A DNA stretch of 64,000 nucleotides from Heterohyrax brucei (lineage: Eukaryota; Chordata; Mammalia; Hyracoidea; Procaviidae), in NCBI GenBank assembly GCA_028571685.1, contig CM053140.1:22239501-22303500 (forward strand), given 5' to 3'. The notes under the pieces were generated by a model, which was not told where the DNA came from, searched no databases, and saw only the letters and a list, made by a program, of their open reading frames with translations. The position numbers were made by a program, and so were the translations under genes. Position 1 is the stretch's first letter; each line of letters begins with the position of its first letter. Below, piece by piece: positions 59,034-64,000 of this stretch.

Positions 59034-60739
59034 GTGAGTGACTGCATGCAGACATTTAGGCAAGGGAAGAGCGGAGGAGTAATTGTGGAAGAACACACGG
59101 AATTCATCGTGGGCATATGGGGTGGTCAGCCGGAGCCCCGTGGGGGTATCTGGGATTCTCCCAGACCCTACTCCCACCCCAAACCCCATCCCCATGATGA
59201 TTATCTGGACAGAGGTTCAATGACGGGTGCCTCTCTGTTCCGTGAGCTGGGGAGAACTGGAAACAAGCCAGGCAGAGACTTGATCCTGTTTTCTCAGACC
59301 AGTGTCTGGTGTGTCACCTTCCCTCCTCAAGGTTTCTCAGCGTCACTAGTTGATACAGAATTTCCCTGGGGTCGGGTAGGGCCAAGAAGCAAAGGCTTTG
59401 TGAAAAACAGACATACGGAAAAAAGGAGGAGGTCTCATCTAGCTTCATCCACTACCTTTTCATTTTCTCATCAGATCGTGCGGATATTGTCTCTTCCATC
59501 ATCAGCTTGTCTTACTCGTTTTGGTCAGAACTTTTACTCATTTTCTTTCATTTCTTTGCTATTTTACCAAGTATTTGGTTTTCCCTTTATTTCTTCAATG
59601 TCTCCTTTTTCTGGGTACTTCCTTCTACTTATTAGTCATTTTACTATCATGCTATTTCCTCATTTTGTATCTTTTCTCTTTATTCTTTTCTTTTTCTTAC
59701 TATGATTGAATGAAAATGTACATTCCCACATAAATTTGCATGTTTACCTATATGCAGCTTCCACTGCTATCCCTGCACGGTGACAGCACACACTTCCTCT
59801 AGGCTCCATACACGTCCTGTCCTCCCAGTAGTCTCCTACCTCCTCCTCTCCACCCACTCCCCTTCCTCCCATATGAGGTCAGCAGGATAACATCCTGTAG
59901 ATGCATAGAGCCATAAAGTACCCACAAAGTATGGTCACTCTACATCACCAAGTGGAATCTACTGCTATCGGAAGAGTGGACCTACATTATGATTTATGGA
60001 CAGGGGCAGCATCAGGACCAGGGGCCATGCTCCCAGGGGAACCCTAAAGCTCGTGGACCATCAACTGCTGTCTTTTAGTGGAGATCTCAGGGTGCACCCC
60101 TATTTATTCTTGTGTTGCTGGTGAGGCCCTTTCTTGTTTATTGCCTTTTCTTCACATTTTCTCACTTACTGTTGTGTGTTTACATAGAGAATTTATCTTG
60201 TCTATGGTTTACCTTTTGCCATTTCATTCTTCACTTTCCATTCCCTCCTTTTGCTTTCCTCATTTGCCCTAATTCATACACCTCTCCCCTTTCTTCTCTG
60301 TATCCGTCTCCTCATTCTTTGCTTTCTTTTTACCATTCTTTTCTCATTTCCCCATTGTATGTTACATTTTCTCTTTTCTATACTTTTTCAAGTTTCCTCT
60401 TTATTTTAGTTAATTTTCCTATTTCAATTTTCCTCCCTTCTTTAATACCCCTTCAAACTTGTAGTTTATTATTTCCCTAATCTCTCAATTTTCATTTTAT
60501 TCTTTTCACTTCTTTTTATTCTGGTTAGTTTCATTTCATGGATTTCATTTTCCTATTATTTTTTTGACCTCGTTCAACTTTTTTAAGTCGTAATGTGTTT
60601 TTTTCCCATTTTTAAAGGACATTCTATCTTTATGTCCTCAGTTTTTTCACGTCTTGGGAAATTTTTAGTCACTTCATTTCCCATTAGTTTTACATGTTTA
60701 CTGCTGTTCTCACCTTTTCCATTTTAATCCTACCACAAG
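59034..60739 (+). other. Pyrimidine-rich intron of kinase gene A2
   Basis: From GTGAGT to 'ctaccacaag'. Bases 59460-59700 and 60119-60735 are almost pure T/C on the plus strand. An L1 3'UTR-like piece on the minus strand interrupts it (59707-60118). Frames inside (for example 59025-59705, 226 codons) are read-through artefacts rich in Phe, Leu and Ser. Confidence 0.75.
59707..60118 (-). mobile_element. L1 3'UTR-like insertion in the kinase intron
   Basis: Has 'gatgcatagagccataaagt' and 'ggggccatgctcccagggga', the complement of the L1 3'UTR at 16900-17350. The intron of gene A1 lacks it at the matching site near 29790, so it inserted after the two loci separated. Confidence 0.75.
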
Positions 60740-62367
60740 GTCACCTCTCATCCCAAATCCCAAGAGGCCCTCACACCACACCCAACACGTCTCAGGGCAC
60801 CTCAGCTGCTTCTGCTGAAGAGGAAGTGTATGTGGGGCACTACCATCTGCTCACCACCATTGGCCAGGGGGCATTTGCCACAGTGAAGTTAGCCCAGCAT
60901 ACCATCACTGGCCAAGAGGTGGCCATTAAAATGCTGCACAAGAGGCAAAGTACATCCATCCTCTTTGACCAAGAGATCAAAATAATGAAGAAACTCTGTC
61001 ATCCTCATATTGTAAAGATGTTTCACACTATAGAAACGGAGAACCTTCTTGGCATGGTCTTGCAGTACATGAGGGCAGGGCACTTGGGGGATTATGTAAA
61101 ATCTCACGGCTCCCTCAGTGAAAAGGAGGCTCAAACCATTTTTCAACAATTAGTCTGGGCTGTAGAGTTTTGCCACAACCAATGGATCGTGCACAGAGAC
61201 ATAAAACCCGAAAACATCCTGTTAGATGACCCAAACAACATCAAACTGGCCGACTTTGGTTTTGCAACACAATTCACCAAGGGGAGGAAGCTCGATACCT
61301 TTTGTGGCACTTTGCCTTATTGTGCCCCAGAAATCATACTGCAAAATCCATACCATGGACCCCCTGTGGACGTGTGGAGCCTGGGAGTCACGCTGTATGT
61401 GATGCTAAGTGGATTTTTGCCGTTTGATGGCAACACCATCAGTGAGATAGGAAATCAAATCCTGGCCAGAGAATACATTATTCCTGGCCACATGTCTTCT
61501 CGATGTGAAAAAATGCTGAGGAAAATATTTACTTATAACCCCAAAAAGAGAGCCACCTCACAAGCCATCCTACAACATCCATGGATGAAGATGGATGACA
61601 ATGAGAACCAAAAGGTACGTGTGCAGCCACCCTCAGACCATCAGGACTCACAGTGCATTGAGGCCATGGGGGACATGGGCTACAGGCAGGAAGAGATTCG
61701 TGACTCACTGCTCAATCCAAAAGATGATAACATCATGACCACCTCTCCGATGCTACGTCAGAAGACATCTGAGACCCAGAGTCATGTCGCTACCCTGGAA
61801 CCCAAACCCGCAGCACAACGCACGGACAGCCACACCTCTTTCACCTCCCATAAGGTACATCCCACCATCTATGTGAAAACCAAACAGCAGAGTTACAGTC
61901 TACCTGCCATTCCCAACTACAATTACCACTACCACAGTCCACTGAAGACTCTAGCTTCCAGAAGGAAGGGGGCCTCCATGGGATGTTTGTCTCCCTCAGT
62001 TCCCCTTGAACAGTCCTTCCCACTACGACCCAGAGTAGCTTGGGCAGAGCCAAAAACACAGACCAAAACGGTGTGCCAGGCTCAAAACCAGTGCACTGGA
62101 ACAACCGACCCGTGCATTCCCGCGGCTGCCTCCTCTGCCCAGCCCAGTAAGAAAGGCAGACCTCCAGAGGAAATCCCATTGCCACACACAGTGACAACAC
62201 TAACCTCTGTCAACAATGAGCATGTGCGAGATGCACCCGACCAGACTGCCACTCCAGCCCCTCCCTCAGTCAAGACCCAGGACCAACAGGACACCACTGG
62301 CCGATGTTTGAAGTTTATCAGAAAATATCTTTGTTGTCTTTGCATGAAAAGACAGCAGAAGCAGTAA
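60740..62367 (+). CDS. SMOK-like (AMPK/MARK-related) Ser/Thr kinase A2, main coding exon
   Basis: The only intact kinase here. Spliced to 58952-59033 it predicts 569 aa; the open frame alone runs from an ATG at 60694 (557 aa). Residues in the spliced model: kinase domain about 62-309, glycine loop IGQGAFATV (68-76), VAIK Lys91, Glu106 in helix [14 protein letters not shown] with Asp181, ADFG with Asp199, T-loop [14 protein letters not shown] with Thr214 (the LKB1-type site of this family), DVWSLG (238-243) and HPW (307-309). A UBA-like segment with [15 protein letters not shown] (337-351) follows, as in SMOK and MARK kinases. The Pro/Ser/Thr-rich tail ends in [14 protein letters not shown], a Cys/basic cluster suited to palmitoylation. 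SMOK kinases act in sperm, so testis expression and phosphorylation of sperm proteins are inferred from the family. The coding region sits essentially in one exon, as in SMOK genes. A TSSK is less likely because of the UBA. No AATAAA was found before 64000; ATTAAA lies near 63680. Confidence 0.9.
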
Positions 62368-62780
62368 TGACATCCCAGCTGACGATCAGATGCTCAAACC
62401 TCGAGAGGCCAAGCCACGCTCTCTCAGGGCTAAGAGGAGGGGCAAAATCACCAGCTGCGTGGAGCCCAATGTCATGATGCAAAAGATATGCCAAGTGCTT
62501 TGCATGCATGGCACACCAGGACAGCAAAACTTTGTCCAGTGGACAATGGAAGTGTGCAAACTGCCACAGTGTGCTCTCCACAGGCTCAAAGTGTAGAGAC
62601 TTTCAGGCACCTCTGAGGCCTTCAAGAACATTATCTCGAAAATCACCAGAGACCTTGTACTATAAAAATGTGTCAGCAGCTGCCAGAGACAAAACACGAG
62701 TGCACAGGTTTCACTTCCTTTATAACTTTGGAGACAGTGTTTTACAAGGCCACAGAAGTCCCTCAAATTCTCATCACTCG
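62368..62780. other. 3' flank or 3'UTR of kinase gene A2
   Basis: Homologous to the flanks at 32000-32450 and 6165-6480 ('aggccaagccacgctct', 'gatatgccaagtgc'). No coding frame is conserved. Confidence 0.5.
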
Positions 62781-62850
62781 AACCCGGTTCAGATACCACC
62801 AAGCCAGTAAGCACACTGTGATACCTACCAATCAGGTCAATGTAGTTTTG

Positions 62851-62918
62851 ATTGAACAGTGAGTCACGAATCTCTTCCTGCCTGTAACCCATGTTCCCCA
62901 TGGCCTCAATGCACTGTG
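62851..62918 (-). pseudogene. Inverted copy of the kinase UBA segment
   Basis: The reverse complement of these 68 bp matches 61649-61716 of the kinase exon at 65 of 68 positions. On the minus strand it codes [20 protein letters not shown]. It matches gene A1 (31272-31320) perfectly over 49 bp. Homology to the gene fades on both sides, although a minus-strand frame continues (62386-62952). It is a fragment without a kinase domain. Confidence 0.85.
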
Positions 62919-62959
62919 GGTCCTCATCAACTTCTCTTGGCCTCAATACCATCTATACA

Positions 62960-63299
62960 TAGCAACAAGTTTGCCTGTGTGAGATCTCACTTAGAGCCAG
63001 TGGCACCTCGCAGAAGACAGATCCGTATCATCTGATCAGGCTCCATGGAGTTGGCCCTTCATGTCGGCTTCCATGAGTATGAGATTCGAGGTTGAGCATC
63101 TCCACCACGTCTGGCTCTCGGGTTCATTAAGGTCCCTTAGAGCACAGGGGAAGGAAAGATTTCTTAAAAACAGACACTGCCAAATTCATCTAATCAGGGC
63201 CAGAGAAAGGGATGATTCTGATATGGAAAGCCACTTGATTTCCAATAGGGTCCTCAAGCACCCTCTGAAATCCATAGAAAATAGTCAATCAGCTGGACA
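62960..63299. other. Unidentified sequence shared with 32600-32950
   Basis: Conserved with the flank of gene A1 ('ttcatgtcggcttccatgag', 'aaaacagacactgccaa') but not recognised. No supported gene. Confidence 0.45.
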
Positions 63300-64000
63300 G
63301 TGAACCTGGTAGTGCACAATTCAACTCCACAAAGACACACCTTGAAAGAAAGGCTTGCAGTCTCATTCTCAAGTATCTGGCATTTGAGGAAAATTAGAAA
63401 AAGTCCATGAAACATGAACTATGGCTTGAGTATACCCCACCTGAATTCAGAGACCATCTCAAGAAGAGATTTGCAGCATGACAAATGACTGACCCAACAC
63501 CAAACAAACTGTGGAAGGCCATCGTACAAGAAGAAGACATCTCTAAAAGGCAGGAGAAAAAGCAAAGAGCAAAATGAATGACACTGAAGCTTGTTCTTCA
63601 ACATTCAGGAAGTAAAGCAAAAAGAACTGATGAGGTAAAGAGCTCAACAAAGGAATTCAAAGGACATCTGGAGAAGAAAAATTAAAATATTACACTGAAA
63701 TGACCAAGGACCTGGATACAGAAAAGGAAAAGGGAAGAAGAGGCTTGGCATTTCTCAAGCTGAAAGAATGGAAGAAAAATTCGATACTCAAGTTACAGTA
63801 CTCAATGATTCTACAGGAAAAATAGGAAACAACTCAAGAAGCATCATAAGATGATAGAAAGAATACACAGAGTCATTATACCCCAAAGCCCTGGTGAACG
63901 TGCAGTCATTTGAAGAGGTAGCATATGGTCAAGAACCAACTATACGGAAGGAAGAAGTCAACGTGGAATTCAAGGCACTGGAGAAAAAGGAGGCTCCAGA
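63300..64000 (+). mobile_element. RTE-clade LINE, region between endonuclease and RT
   Basis: Reading across frames gives EYTPPEFRDHLKKRF, NKLWKAIVQEEDISKRQEKK, 'ISQAERMEEKFDTQVTVLND' and a WKEYTESLYPKALVN-like block, then ALEKKEAP, which matches the KxxKAPG start of the RTE reverse transcriptase. The element continues past the window edge. Confidence 0.85.

Noticed and set aside
59025..59705. 226-codon frame overlapping exon 1 as an alternative protein
   Set aside because: It reads through the GTGAGT donor into the pyrimidine-rich intron. Its composition (Phe, Leu, Ser) reflects T/C bias, and it is not conserved in block 1.
62386..62952. 188-codon minus-strand frame as a UBA protein gene
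   Set aside because: Only about 23 codons are kinase-derived (the inverted UBA fragment). The rest is the 3' flank in antisense and is not conserved as a frame in block 1.

Overview
The window is nuclear DNA of a placental mammal, most probably an afrotherian (elephant, manatee, hyrax or relative). It holds many tRNA-derived SINEs of the AfroSINE type (box-B-like 'ttcaaatc', then a 'gagtcggaatcgactcgacgg'-type tail) and many fragments of an RTE-clade LINE of the kind that mobilised them. It also holds L1 3'UTR pieces, LTR-type repeats and a mariner relic. No bacterial or viral gene layout is present. Most of the sequence is repeat. All calls were made by reading; no alignment or search was run.

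The main content is a decaying tandem cluster of sperm-motility-kinase-like (SMOK-like, AMPK/MARK-related) Ser/Thr kinase genes, all on the + strand. Two subfamilies alternate. Subfamily B is entirely pseudogenes: two C-lobe units in tandem (1-1955), a full-length relic (4489-6165) and a fused pair (42111-43700). Subfamily A has two members. One is a degenerate gene (exons 28790-29164 and 30344-32010) that has lost its TATA box, its ATG, both catalytic aspartates and the frame beyond the kinase domain. The other is an apparently intact gene (58952-62367). I propose a two-exon model for it: a TATA promoter (58547-58554), an ATG-free 5'UTR, a short first coding exon giving a myristoylation-type N-terminus, a very pyrimidine-rich intron, and a second exon coding kinase domain, UBA-like segment, long tail and a C-terminal Cys/basic cluster. 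The predicted protein is 569 aa.

The B-spacer-A arrangement occurs twice, so the window looks like an old tandem duplication of roughly 30 kb (spacers about 12.8-26.7 kb and 44.0-55.2 kb). Later insertions and deletions differ between the copies. Each spacer carries, on the - strand, three exons of a MUC16-like SEA module, and both copies are broken at different sites. Copy-specific additions include a CpG island (about 20.8-21.4 kb), a 29-bp minisatellite (18.74-18.89 kb), L1 3'UTR insertions and a perfect 35-bp inverted repeat (15948-15982 and 16149-16183).

Behind each subfamily A gene lies a short inverted copy of its own UBA-coding segment, so a read-through transcript could fold into a hairpin. 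Only the 58.5-62.4 kb locus looks able to make an active kinase. The other copies appear to be pseudogenes, apart from a possible short pseudokinase at 30391-31248.
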